From Phytophthora hibernalis (Eukaryota; Oomycota; Peronosporomycetes; Peronosporales; Peronosporaceae), in contig JAAKBF010000122.1 of the NCBI GenBank assembly GCA_012656075.1, positions 147,645 to 211,644 on the forward strand: DNA of 64,000 bases, written 5' to 3'. Positions within the stretch are counted from its first letter, which is position 1, and each line of letters opens with the position of its first letter. The notes beneath the pieces are model-generated. The model ran no database searches. It was not told the DNA's origin and saw nothing but the letters and a program-made list of their open reading frames with translations. The translations under genes and the position numbers were made by a program. This document shows, piece by piece, positions 20,679 to 32,240 of the stretch.

Positions 20679-21985
20679 TTACTTCATCGAAAACAACTCG
20701 CGGAAGCCGATCTTTTGCTCATCCGAAAGCGACTCCGGGAACTGCACGTGGAATTTGATGTGCAGCTGGCCTCTCTCGGACGGAGAATGCTGCTTGGGCA
20801 TGCCCTCGTCCTTGAACACAGTCACAAAACGAGGTGGCGTGATTTCATCGCGCACCACTTCCACCCGTCGTCCGTCTAAATGGATGAACGACTTGTTGAA
20901 CCCCACAAGCGACTCGCGCAGAGAAATGTCCATGTCCATCCACAACTGGTCACCTTCGCGGGTGAACACCGGGTGCGGCGCGGTCAGTACCTGCAACCGC
21001 ACGTGGCCTGCCGGCTGACCCGGAATCTCGTCTGCGTAATTCTCCAATTCGACCTCAAATCCGTCGGGTGAGCCCTTGTCCAGATCCACGTCAAAGCTCA
21101 GGTCGGCCATCTCCACCTTGCGACCACCGCACACAGGACAAGTGCTCGTGTAGATTTTTCCCTTGCCGTGGCATTTTTCGCACGTCGTTTGGAACTGCTG
21201 GATGAAGCCCGGGCCCACGCGCCGCGTCGTCATCTTCACACCTTGTCCGCCGCACTCCGAGCACACGTGAATGTCTTCGTCGTGAGCTGCTCCTTTGCCA
21301 TGGCAATGATGGCAAATAGTCTACAACACACCACGAACGTCACCGTTAGAGTTGGACCACCTCGTCTACAGAAATCTTCACTTTACCTCACGACGGATGG
21401 AGAACTGAAGGCTCTTGCCATTGTACAGATCAGCCAGCGACACCCTCAGAGGCATCACCACATCAGGACCACGGGACGGCTCGTGCTCTCGGCGCTGGCG
21501 GCCACCGCCGAAAAACTGCGAGAAAATGTCGAACGGGTCATGGCCGCCACCTCCGCCTGCATTGCTGAGTCCTTCTTCTCCGTAGCGGTCGTACTTGGTC
21601 TTCTTTTCGTCGTCCGACAGCACGTCATAGGCTGCATAAAATAAGAGAGTCTGTCAGTATAAATTGTCATAAACCTAAAAAAACTAGCACGAGACCCACC
21701 GCCAGCCACTTCCGCAAACTTCTGGGCAGCGCTCTCGTCCCCGGGTTCTTGTCTGGATGGTGCTATAATATGTGGCAGGCATAAAGTTAGAGAGATTTGC
21801 AGGGAAGTGTTCTAGTTACAGAGCGGTCCTACTTTGAGCGACAGTTTGCGGAATGCGCGCTTGATCTCGGCCGTCGACGCGTCACGGGTCACGCCCAGCA
21901 CCTCGTAGTAGTCTCTACCAGCCGCAGTGAACGCCACGAAGCACGCGAGCGCGAGCAACAGCAGCAGGCGGCAGACACGTGTCAT
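20679..21985 (-). CDS. DnaJ/Hsp40 co-chaperone with signal peptide (ER type), four exons
   Basis: A type A J-protein that stimulates a luminal Hsp70 during protein folding in the ER. The exons read 21985-21833, 21762-21700, 21631-21387 and 21320-20679, with GT-AG introns of 66-70 bases. An N-terminal signal peptide (MTRVCRLLLLLALACFVAF) precedes the J domain (RDYYEVLGVTRDAS; HPD in LKHHPDKNP). Then come a glycine-rich stretch (GGGGGHDPFDIFSQFFGGG), four zinc-finger repeats (CHHCHGKG, CSECGGQG, CEKCHGKG, CPVCGGRK) and the C-terminal substrate-binding domain ending FRELFSMK. About 367 residues, as in Scj1/ERdj3-like proteins. Exon 2 needs one extra G in the run at 21739-21742 to stay in frame. 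No KDEL-like tail is seen. Confidence 0.92.
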
Positions 21986-22057
21986 CAGGATTTAGATACG
22001 GTAATCTCTAAAAATAAATGTCAAGAACTCGAAACTTTATTCGGACTTAACGCTTAT

Positions 22058-22257
22058 CTAAGCAAGATGGCTACATTTAGCACACGTCGCAGGTTTTGGT
22101 GGTGCAGTTGAAGTTGTAGTTGCAGACACCACACTGTCGTCGTCGGTAGGAGCGACACTGCCATGCACTGAGTTGTCCTTATCCATGCCTTTCTTGGGTG
22201 TGGACCAGATGGACCCTTGGCCGTCGATGTGCGTGCCCACCTGTTCCGGGTCATGGT
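22058..22257 (-). CDS. Possible 3' exon of an unknown gene
   Basis: An open frame without a convincing ATG encodes HDPEQVGTHIDGQGSIWS, then a serine/threonine-rich part and ends CAKCSHLA. AACAG just before GTGGGCACG could be a splice acceptor. It lies 72 bases upstream of the DnaJ start, and the Tc1 element begins about 210 bases further up, so the rest of the gene may have been separated by that insertion. Family not recognised. Confidence 0.3.
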
Positions 22258-22467
22258 TTCAAGCTAGACATTTGTTAGTTGGAGAACAGAAAGCAAAGTG
22301 AGCTGTCACAACGATTAACTCGGCATATGGAGGGGTCACACTGAGGGGTTCCGGCATAAATACCGAAACCGAGCCTCCGGCATAGCTCGTATTTGCTATG
22401 GCGGAAATCGAACATAAAATAAACGTTAATACCCCTGCTCCAGACCAGGGGGTATTTTAACAGCATA

Positions 22468-23955
22468 GCCACTACAGTGCTGGCCATAAGGATAGCACAC
22501 ACCCTATTTTCCCGCGCAACTCGGGCAATTCTTTTAGTTTGGCGCTTATATCAAATCGACGGGCTCAGCGCGCTGATTCCCCCAATCAAATTTGAGTGGA
22601 ATCCGCTATACAAGCCCGCGAAAAACGGCCTGGTCAAAGGATAGCACACTTTTTTAACTTGGTTTCAGTATAGAAAATTGTGTACACTACATGAAATCAG
22701 TACTTGACCGTTTTCCCATCCGCCTTCAGCACTTCAATGCATCGCTTCTTCATGGAGAGCACCAGCTTCTCGAGGTAACTGACGGGCATTTTCTCCCATT
22801 GTTTCTTGATCTCGTCAATGAGTGCTTGCTTAGTCAGATACTGGCGCCCTCCTCCGTAAACTTGCACGCCAAGTAGCCCCATATATTCTCAATGGGGTTG
22901 AGATCCGGCGACAAAGCCGGCCACTTCATCACCTCTCCGAGGTGCTCTTCCAAGAAGGCTTTCGTTGCCTTGGACGAGTGTATACTAGCGTTATCCTGCT
23001 GGAAGGTAAAATCAGTACCAAAACGGCGATGGGCCGCGGGCAGGAAAAGGGTGTAGATATAAGCATGCGAGTCCTGAGTCCCATCCAAAAACGCAAGTGC
23101 CGTGGTGCCGTCTGCCCAAAAGCCACCCCACACCATGACAGAACCGCCGCCGTTTTGGCGGCTAAAACTCACCTTGGGCTCGTCTTCTAGACACCGCCAG
23201 TAGCTCTTGAGTCCGTCGGGGCCATTTTTTCTCGTCGGAAAAGACGGTCGACCGCCAGTTTGCCTCACCCCAGTCATGGTGGTTTTCGCCCACTCGACAC
23301 GGGCTTTGCGGTGCTTGTCAGTGAGCTTCGGAGCCTTGTTCATCTTGACGTACTTGAAGAGCTCGGTGGAGTTCAAGAAGCGACGAATCGTTCGGCTGGA
23401 GACAGTGAGCTCGAGCTGTTCCTTGGCCTCCCTGAACTCAGCGTATCTTGGCGCGTCGCTCGCACAACACGGCGGCAGCCACGCGGTGTCATTTTCCTCG
23501 GGCGGCCCGGGCTGAAACGCTTTCCGTACGAAGCGGGATCGCGCAAGTAATTAGTGACAGGCTTCCTGGAGCGACCTATAGCCGCAGCTATCTGACTGGC
23601 ATTGACACCTAGAGCGGCATAGGCATCAATCAGCCCGCGCTCGTACTCCGTGAGCTGACCCCTCCGTCCCATCGCAAGTAGCAAAATGAGGCCCATTTCA
23701 GTTTATACGTGGTGTACACAATTTTCTATACTGAAACCAAGTTAAAAAAGTGTGCTATCCTTTTGACCAGGCCGTTTTTCGCGGGCTTGTATAGAAAGTT
23801 TCTCAATATCGCGCGGATTCCACTCAAATTTGATTGGCGGAATCAGCGCGCTGAGCCCGTCGATTTGACCAATTATAAGCGCCAAACTAAAAGAATTGCC
23901 CGTGTTGCGCGGGAAAATAGGGTGTGTGCTATCCTTATGGCCAGCACTGTAGTGC
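22468..23955. mobile_element. Tc1-like element with long IR/DR ends and TA target duplication
   Basis: The element is flanked by TA (22466-22467 and 23956-23957). The terminal inverted repeats run for over 200 bases on each side, from GC(C)ACTACAGTGCTGGCC inward to the GTGTACACAATTTTC boundary near 22687 and 23711. Each repeat holds two direct copies of the box AAGGATAGCACAC (near 22488 and 22635 on the left; mirrored near 23750 and 23927 on the right). This matches the IR/DR arrangement of Sleeping Beauty-like elements, in which each end has two transposase binding sites. The right end lacks one C of the left end. Confidence 0.92.
22697..23696 (-). pseudogene. Tc1-type DD34E transposase, several frameshifts
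   Basis: The N-terminal part (23696-23373) has a paired-type helix-turn-helix (YERGLIDAYAALGVNASQIA...SRKPVTNYL). The middle (23376-22834) holds the catalytic core with SDEK reachable in another frame, FQQDNASIHSS and LSPDLNPIENIWGYL. There are exactly 34 residues between the second aspartate and the glutamate. The C-terminal tail (22882-22697, ALIDEIKKQWEKMPVSYLEK) is in another frame. At least four indels, near 23450, 23265, 23235 and 22870, break the gene; the two around 23250 nearly cancel. The intact ends could still be moved by an enzyme supplied elsewhere. Confidence 0.88.
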
Positions 23956-23957
23956 TA

Positions 23958-24404
23958 TCGACGTCTGGTGTTAGCGACCCTTTAACACCTAGACGTCGAC
24001 GGTCGTAAAAGAACGTCCGCTTGACACCCTTAACACCGTCACTCTTTCGAATTAAGGAAACAACCGTTTGTGATGGATAGGACGGCAAGTCTTGTGTCGG
24101 AAGAGAAAAACCTTAACTCTTTCAATAAGTTCACATGTACCGATCGAGAAAACCTTAAGTTCACATGTACCGATCTGACCAACACAACAAATGCACACAC
24201 AAATAAGCATTGACGGTCCATGCCATGGCTTCCTGTCTGCTGAGAAGCAAAGCGGAGCGCAGCGCATCCCTCCTGACTATCTTTCGTACGCCCAGAGAGC
24301 TGCGGGCCGACGGTCACCCGTAGGTGGTTTGAATGTGAAGCAGTGGCCGGTTCCATAGTAACTTACTGCAGCGGCGCACAGCGTCCAGAACTTGCAGTCC
24401 GGTC
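23958..24404. other. Short repeats next to the Tc1 element
   Basis: An imperfect hairpin at 23959-23997 (CGACGTCTGGTGTTA with TAACACCTAGACGTCG) abuts the Tc1 target site. A 19-base direct repeat AAGTTCACATGTACCGATC occurs twice near 24126 and 24155. No gene. Confidence 0.6.
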
Positions 24405-24593
24405 ATGCCAGGTCTAGGCGCTGCGGATCTCCCGCCAGAAACTATTCACGCAGGGGACACAATAGAGTATTACTCTATGGGGTTCGTCTACGGGGACTCA
24501 AGAGGTCATCGCCAGTCTGTGGTTCTTCGCGTGAATGATGCTGAAGGCGAGCAATTCCCGCTAATGGTGGATACCGGGAGGTTCTACCATTGA
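24405..24593 (+). pseudogene. Fragment of unknown coding sequence
   Basis: An open frame of 62 codons with protein-like composition (ETIHAGDTIEYYSMGFVYGD, then VVLRVNDAEGEQFPLMVDTG). It stops at 24593 and the following frames are repeat-derived. It may be part of a repeat-family gene; not recognised. Confidence 0.3.
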
Positions 24594-24793
24594 CTATCAT
24601 GCTCAAGCGTCACTCTGATGGCTTCGGAAACCGATTCAAGCGCGATTTCGTCAAGTGGCGCAAGCTGCGGACATTCCGATTTGTAGCAGGGAGCTGGAAT
24701 GCTCCAACCCGAGCCAGCACTTTCAACGCAGCTCTACCAGGCGCACATCAAGGAGCAGTAGAGGCAGCTATGCGTCTCCATCGAGTCCCACGC

Positions 24794-25110
24794 GAGGAAA
24801 TTGAGGAGAATTGGTCGCAGCAGTCGTCTGAGTGCGCGGACAACTCGCAGCAAAGCCCAGAGACTTCGCGTCCAGGACAGCCAATATCGATCCGGAAGAA
24901 GTGCAACCCGATCAGATGGCCTCCAATACGTATGAAGGCAGTGATTTGTGCGAGGAAATTGAGGAGAATTGGTCACAACAGTCGTCCGAGTGCGCGGCTC
25001 GCAGCAAAGTACAGAGCCTTCGCGCCCATCCAGGATAGCCAATATCGATCCGGAATAAGTGCAACATGTTCCTACGGATTCCAATACGAAAGAAGCTAGC
25101 CATTCATGCG
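24794..25110 (+). repeat. Two-copy tandem repeat, 158-base unit
   Basis: Units 24794-24951 and 24952-25110 both begin GAGGAAATTGAGGAGAATTGG and share GACAGCCAATATCGATCCGG-type blocks. The start of a third unit (GCGAGGATAAAAG) follows. The period is not a multiple of three, so an encoded repeat would change frame. Confidence 0.75.
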
Positions 25111-25439
25111 AGGATAAAAGATACCCAGTCCACGATCGATTTGGTTCAGGCAGCCTCTGGTAACTAGCCAACCTCTGGTGAGGGTCAAGCAAGAGATGGC
25201 AGCCTAGAGGCAGCAGCACCCAGTGATGGCCATTTGCTCGAAGTGAGCAAGTACATGCAAAGCATTCCTACGCGATATCAGAGGGCCAAAATAAGACATC
25301 AGGCGAAGAAAAGGTTTGGAAATTGGTCGGTCAATCGCTCCAGAAATCGCCGCTACCAGGCCAAGTGTGGTATAACTGACACGAGACTGAGTGCAATTTT
25401 CTCCTGGAGTCACCCAGTGAATGCTGACCTGGAATGATC

Positions 25440-26987
25440 CTGATATTTGATTGGCTATTGAAAATTTACCGGTACTGGTTATGCACCTTGCGCAAGTGCG
25501 ATATGGAATTCGGCTGTGTTCCGCGGAGCGGATGCGGCCAGGCTTTAAGATGGGCCCTTTAGAGTTGGAAGACTGCGGTCAGGGTCTGAAACCCTGAACG
25601 CAGATCTATGTCCAGATCGCCCCGTCCTTAAGCGGGTTAACCCAATCTGGAGTTGAAAACGCCCATGCAAACGTATTGTATGTGGTGTCCCGCCTCGCCT
25701 AAAGTCTGAATGCAAACATATCCGTGTACCCGGAATTCGCCGTGTCCACAAGTACCGAGTGAAGCAGAAAACCAAGAAAAGAATACCGTGTGAAGCCTCT
25801 ACAGTGAGTGCACCTTTGGTCGCAAGACCTTGGATGCACTTTAGTTCCTGGACGCAGATCGTCCCTGAACGCAGATACCTGAGCGTGCAAATTATTATGT
25901 GTGGCCAAGGTCATCCTGCTCTGTGAGGCCATACACATCGGTTTCAAGTTATATCCAGGTTCAAGAACCCTGAGTGTAGGTGGAAAACACCTGCGTTCAG
26001 GATATCAAGAATCCAGCAAACACAAAGACATGGCCCCTTGAAGATGGGAAGATCAACCCACAAAGTGTCAACGTCAACATCCAATTTAATCAAATCAAGT
26101 CAAAGCAGAAGATCGCAATGAAGGAACACAGAAGAACACGGAAGAACATCGAAGAACGAAGACAACAAGATACCATTTATGAATAGCTAGCGATAGGCTA
26201 GCAAAGATAACAATCAGAGTTCGTTTACCCCCTACTACACAAGTCGCTCAAAGAAGGGCTTCTGACAAGCGGGAAACGGGTCCGCTGATCAGTTAAGGAC
26301 AGTTCGGTGTGGGGCTCCCTAAAAGATTCAAGTCCAGTTGTGAGGGGATCATTCACGTAGGTGTCTGACGTGATCCTTGCATTCCATTTTCTAGTTGATC
26401 CCGATGTGTGTACGGTAAGGGTGGTGTTTCATTTCATATTGACAAGACCTCCTTGGGTGATTAGTAGCAGTCATCCCCAGGAATATTTGATAGACTGCGT
26501 TCAAGGTTGGATTGTATTTGTGTGTGTTATTTCCCTCATCTGAGGGTGGTGCGCGTGTGAAAGGGCTTCAGGGTTGACCAGTACCCTGAACGCAGCCCTA
26601 GCTGACTGGCGTTCAGACCCACCGCTCAAGGGTCTATAAGAATAAGTAGCGGCTGTTTGTTGTATATAACTCTGTATTTGTATTGGTTATCTGAAAGTGG
26701 TGTTTCTTCTGGGTTCTCGGATCCGGATTCAGACATTGGAGAAGTGCGTTCAGGAAGTGAACGTTACGCCCGACACTTTCAAGGCCTATTTGTATTGGAC
26801 AACTCATTTGGTGGAAAATCCAGGCTCCCCGAATTAATCGACGCCGATAGGGATTACACAAGGTGCCACGTCACCCCGAATCGCGGTTTCAAGGAACTGC
26901 GTTCAGGGTTTACACCCCGAGGCTTAAGTTTCAGGACTAAGTCTGGGATATACTTGGGCGAGAAAGTTTCATCGACTTCGTCACAAC
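25440..26987 (+). repeat. Probable 5' LTR and leader of Gypsy element
   Basis: This non-coding stretch ends just before a primer-binding site. It holds a TATA-like GTCTATAAGAATAAG near 26631 that could start the element transcript. The left limit is uncertain because no second LTR was found for comparison. Several copies of the decamer CTGAACGCAG occur here. Confidence 0.5.
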
Positions 26988-27015
26988 TGGTACGCGTGCC
27001 CGGATTCGAACCAGG
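26988..27015 (+). other. Primer-binding site complementary to a tRNA 3' end
   Basis: It starts TGGTACGCGTGCCCGG and continues through a complete T-arm complement (TTCGAACC). Its reverse complement reads as T-stem, T-loop, acceptor strand CACGCGT, discriminator A and CCA. This primes minus-strand DNA synthesis in LTR retrotransposons. The match extends through the T-arm, longer than the usual 8-18 bases. Confidence 0.8.
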
Positions 27016-27085
27016 GTTTCACCGGAGTTGTTTATATTACTAGGAATTGAATAGTTGGGTCTCGTTAACTTCTAAATACTCTCTA

Positions 27086-30000
27086 ATGGCGGGAGGACGA
27101 GGCAATCAGAAGGGAGGGCGCGGAGACGACGGACAGGCGACACGTTTGTCGCGACGAGCGCAAGGACTGCCTGCGGAAGAGCACAAGGACTTGGACGCGA
27201 TTGCTCGAGAACGACGTGAACGACTGGAGGCAGAACGGGAAGCGAAGGCGGCTGTAGCTGAAGAACAGTCGGTTGCTGGGCCGGAAGCTGCGGACGGACC
27301 GAGGAAGCTGGCAAGGGCGACCTGCGTTCAGAGGTCAAGCCCGAAAGCATCCAGAAGAGCAGACTCAAGCGATTGAGTCTGCGCAGGCGTCTATGGGAGG
27401 CGCCGATGAGGTTGAGACTCCGGCGGCAGATCGAGTTTCGGACACTCTGCTGCCGGTTGAAGAAGAGAAGGAGTACGCTGAGGAGGTGCAGGTCAAGAAG
27501 GAGCCGCAAATTGTTGAGAGAATGATGTTTGAGGATGCGAATGTGTCTTCACGCATGATGATGAACCCTCGCCGCAGAGTCCAGTGTCGGTGCCTGAGAC
27601 GGCACCTATCAGTACCCTGAACGAAGAATTCGCGCACCAGGAGCTGAACGCAGAAATGTGCTCAAGCTCGAATGTGGAGATGAGTTCAGACTTGGTTACA
27701 AGAACACCAGACTCTTCGCGGGGCGAGGCGACGGCGAAAGAGTTCATCGCTCGACAAGTTCATCGTTGGGAGCAGGTGCGATCAGGACTGGTCGCCCCTC
27801 CGAACGTTGTGTATGCCTGGCCGACACCAGCACTTAACTTTTCGGCGTGGTTGGAGACTGCAATGAGGACGTCAGACTATCTGCGACATCGAATGGCTCT
27901 GCCAAACTTGGATGCTGCTTGGATTGTCGAGCTGAACCCTGAACGCAGAACATTTGGAATCGCTGAGGACCTGACCGCAGTCACGGTCCCTCCGAGCAAG
28001 CTGACTCCGCGCGAATGTGCTGCACTCGCTCAAACTCTTCTCTTCGAGGCTGGATTTGAATTCGTCAATGCGGTTCCAGACTGGTATCGCACACGAGCTT
28101 CTCAGATTGACCCAGGATATGTCTGTTCAGTGGTTGAAGAAGTTCAACAACTTGTTACGATTGAACTTCTCGAGTGGAAACAGTTGACTCTCGGTATGTC
28201 GTTCAGGATAATCCCGAACGCAGACGTGCTCAACCCCACCGAAGTCCTGAACGCAGTGAAACACGAGCCAGTTTTAAGACTGAATGCGGATGGTGAAAGC
28301 GAAGATCGATTGATGTCAGATTACGAAGTGGAGCTACTCGGAAACTCGTTTGCTTCACTTTGTAGACTTGCAGGTATCACAGTGCTCAGGAGTCCGCGTG
28401 GACCACCTGAGAGCGAGCCTGACGCGAAGCGCCCTCAACGCAGACCGCCCCGTCCACTGAGCATCTCGACTCCTTCTGATCACTCTCTGTGTCCAGCAGG
28501 CGATATTAGCTCAAATGCAGAAGATCAAGTCATGAGCATCCGGAGTGCGGGAGCCTGAACGCATCAAGTGTAATCTCCGATTCCATTCCAAGCGTAATCG
28601 GCCCTTCGGGGACCTCAAGCGGAACAGCATATGACACGTCGTCTGGAGCTCAGACATCCAGGAGCAGTTCGTCCAGTTCGTCGATGATGTCTCTGGGGCA
28701 TCCTGCTTCAGCGCACATGCCTCAATCAGGAGCTGTCCCTGTGATGATGGCGATTCAAGCTGAAAGAAGCATGGGCGTAGGTCTTGACAGCGGAGCATTT
28801 GTGACGCGTACGGTGGTCCCAGCGCGACTAATTGCAGTTGACCAAGATGACGTCGACATGGCTGATTCGGAGAGCGTTGATCTTCAGAGCGTTGAAACTA
28901 CATCTCGCCGACGATCGCCCAGAACGCGACGTTCGGTTAAGCATGAAACATCATATCCATTGCCTAGTGAGTCGAGCATGAGTGCAGGAGCGCCTGGACA
29001 CTCAACGCGGACACGATCAAGTCACACGAGTCGGTCACGACGTTCAAGCTCGCACTCTTCGGCTTCGTCTGGGGCGGCACAAATAGCTCTGAACGTGATG
29101 CTCAAGCACCAAGAAGCAGTCGCTCAGCTCAAGGAACAGCAGGAAACGTTCCAAGAGCGACAACATAAAGATCAGCGTGAGATGCAGCGAAACATGGACC
29201 GACAACTTCAGGGAGCAGCGTTTGAGATTAACTCATTAACCGAGCGAACAGCTCGTGCCGAAGACGCGAGACAGCAATCTGAACGAGCTCTGCTGTGAAT
29301 TGAGGAAGCCCGAGTTGAAGATGAACGTCGCGCACGGTCTGCGGAGAAGTCTTTGGTTCAATTCACGTCCGACATTGGGATGGCTGCGGTCAGACCTTCG
29401 GAGGATCTGGAAGGTCGTTTGGAGGAAGTCATTCGCCTTGAGCGGGAACGCCTGCAGACCGAAGCTGACGAACGACTTCAGCGGGAACGTGAACGTGCCC
29501 AGCAGAACTTGGAGCAGACATGGCAACAGCGTCTTGCCGAAGTAGACGCCGAGCGCATACGTGTCGACGCAGCGCGAGCAAGCAGAGGCGAAGAGACTGA
29601 GAGAAGCCTGAACGCTCGCTTGGAACACGTTCAACAGGCCATCGAAAGTCTAAGTGTGGAACGAGAAACAGGAGCCACTAATCGCCAGAAGTTCCTGGCT
29701 GGTCAGAACCGCGACCTCCGCCTTGTCCTCTCCCAGATCAAGGCTGGCCGTGTGACACTCCACCCTGAATTGACAACTTCAATCAAGGGTGAAAAGTTGG
29801 TCGACCCTCATTCGGCAACCAAGAATCCAGTGGACAGTGGCGCAATCAATGATGGCGTGCTACCAAGTACCGGCTATGTATCCTTGAAGAATACGACCGA
29901 AGTCGGTAAAACCCAGATGCGTGCAACTTTGAGCTCACATCCGGTGGAGCAGGAAGCTGCTGCACGAGAGCGAGTCTCCAAAGGGACGAAAGTTTCGACG

Positions 30001-31340
30001 GCCACAACCACTTCTGCTTCAAAGGCTGAAAGCGCGAATAAGGAGTTGAAACCTTCTTAGTCCAAGAAAACTGCGTCCAAGAAATCTGCGACCAAGAAAA
30101 GTGCGGTCAAGAAATCTGTTTCCAAGAAATCTCCGCTGAAGGAGAAAGAAGGTACAGATCCGCCTTCCTCAGACCCAGATGGATCCGATTCAGACTCGTC
30201 TGATTCAGGAGATGACGGCTCAAGTTCAAGTGATTCCGACAACAGCTCAAGCGATGATGCGGGTTTGGACCTCACCACCACGCCGGCCACCGACAAAGAT
30301 GGCAAGACAATCTGGACGTACCGACCGTATATTATTAATTATAATGCGGTCGAGAAGTTTGATGAGGATGCGTCTGTGGAGGATCGAGTCGGTTGGTGGG
30401 AACGTTTCATCGACATGGAGGCTCAAGGTTCCTAGCTGGACAAGATGAAGACCCGACAGCTCCGAGGACGTATGTCTTCAGCGCTCAGGGATTGGTATGC
30501 TCAGCTGCCCAAGTCTGTCCGTCATGACTGAAAGAAGCTGACTCACCGATTCAAGGCACTGTATTGCCGTACGACTGGTTCATACTCTGAGCGCTATTAC
30601 ACTATGAAGATGCGCTCAGGAGAATCTCCGCTGAAGTTCTTCTATAGGCTGAACGCAGCTGCGGTCAAAGCTGAGGTGAATTTCTGAAGACTACGAAAGC
30701 TCGTGAACGACACGTTCGTCGTTTCATTAAGAAGCTAAGGAACACCAGCTGAAGACTGCACTCCAAGGACAACGTTTCAAGAGTATCAGTGAAGTGGAAC
30801 ATGCGCTCAGACGTAATGAAGATATCTGGCGAGAAGAAGCATACGACACTCCGCCGGCTAAACAGCACTATCACAACAGCAACGCGCAATCACCTCGGTA
30901 CAAGTCTCAAAAGCTTGGGCGCACGTATGTCGCTCAGGCTGAACCTGAATCAGAGTCTGAAATGACTCTCCACGTTCAGTTTCAGGAACCTGAAGTTGGA
31001 GCTGCAGCCCCCGCTGTACAAGTCGCACTTGCCAAGGGACGCGAGTCTCAGTTGAGCGAGTCGGCTAAGCCTGAAACGCAGTCTGCGTTTAGCATGGAAG
31101 ATGTGACAAATGTTGTCTATCGTGCAATGGAAGCTGGAGGATGGAGACCTGCGTTTAACCAACAGAACCTGCGTTCGGATAATGTGCGTTCAGGATATCC
31201 TTCACCATTCCCACCGTGTGAAGGCTGCGGGAAGACCAGCCATACCAAGGAATATTGCTGGCAAACATAACCTGCGACAACTGCCACGAAGTTGGTCACC
31301 CGGCCAAGAACTGCAGATTGACGGCATGCTCAGACTGTGG
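27086..31340 (+). pseudogene. Gypsy gag polyprotein region, broken
   Basis: It begins MAGGRGNQKGGRGDDGQATR and continues in shifting frames: 27086-27376, 27273-27620, 27584-28558, 28684-29298 and 29353-30060. The middle is charged and coiled-coil-like (29080-29650), followed by lysine/serine repeats (KKSATKKSAVKKSVSKKS near 30070-30130) and an acidic serine-rich stretch. The Retrotrans_gag-like core is at about 30310-30690 (VGWWERFIDMEAQG, LRGRMSSALRDWYAQL, with stops at 30435 and 30530). Two zinc knuckles, CEGCGKTSHTKEYC (31220) and CDNCHEVGHPAKNC (31272), close the region. These are nucleocapsid features. Several in-frame stops show the copy is dead. Confidence 0.85.
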
Positions 31341-31689
31341 TCAGTTCCATCGAGGATATTGTGTGAAGACTGGAAGGCGTTTCAAGCTGTGAAGAATCAT
31401 GTCCGTCAAGGCACGCTCAAGGATTTGCCCGATCAAGTCCAAGATCAGATGCAACCACCTCTGGGAAGAAATCGTTAAACCTCTAAGCCCGCTGGATGGG
31501 GATCCAGTACGTGTCGGGCTCAAGAATACCCCAGATGTGTGTGTATTTGCATATGTTGGCTCAAAGTTGAGAAAAACCCAAGATCAAGATAATCAACACT
31601 GCATGACTACGTTTCAAGATTCGACTTCCAATCCTGACAATATGCGTCGGATGATGTGCGCGCAGACAATGTGCGCTCAGACCCAGTGA

Positions 31690-32240
31690 ACCCGGAAGTT
31701 CCTGTGGAATACCAATTGAGACCTGGTGAATGCTTTGGATGGTGGGAGAATCATGAACCTGAGGATACGCATGAGATTGCAACAGTCGATGGGGCGGTAA
31801 ATGATTGTCGGACCGGTATCCTCCTAGACACTGGAGCATCCGTGAGTATGTTGAGCTTTGACTTTGCACGTAAGCTTAAGCTCAAACTCTGGACGCACAA
31901 ACAGATGAAAGGCTTAGGCCTGGGAGGAGTTCCGACTCATATTTCTGCCCGCGCTGAGGTCAAGATCACTCTTGGCCCCAGATTGGTGTATATTTTTCGA
32001 CTTTGGGTGGCCAACATGAAGGTGTGGATGTGCTGCTGGGTATGAACTTCATGTTAAGCGCTGGTGTACGACTCTCAATCCGAGAAGGTTTGTTACAACT
32101 CCCAGATGAGGAAACGGTCTTGCTGTATGGCAATTCTCCCAAGGACTACGTTGGTGCAGATTTACCGGTGTGTTCGAAGCAGAATTGTATCCGCGTCCAG
32201 GCGAAGGCGCAGTGGTTCATGTGGACTATGGTCGGCTGAA
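31690..32240 (+). pseudogene. Gypsy aspartic protease region
   Basis: GILLDTGASVSMLS at about 31815 is the retropepsin active-site motif (DTG). A frameshift near 32010 separates it from VDVLLGMNFMLSAGVRLS, the second half of the fold. In the intact element it would process Gag-Pol. Confidence 0.85.

Noticed and set aside
24100..25110. CRISPR-like array
   Set aside because: Only two units, long period and a eukaryotic context; the short 19-base repeats are just two adjacent copies.
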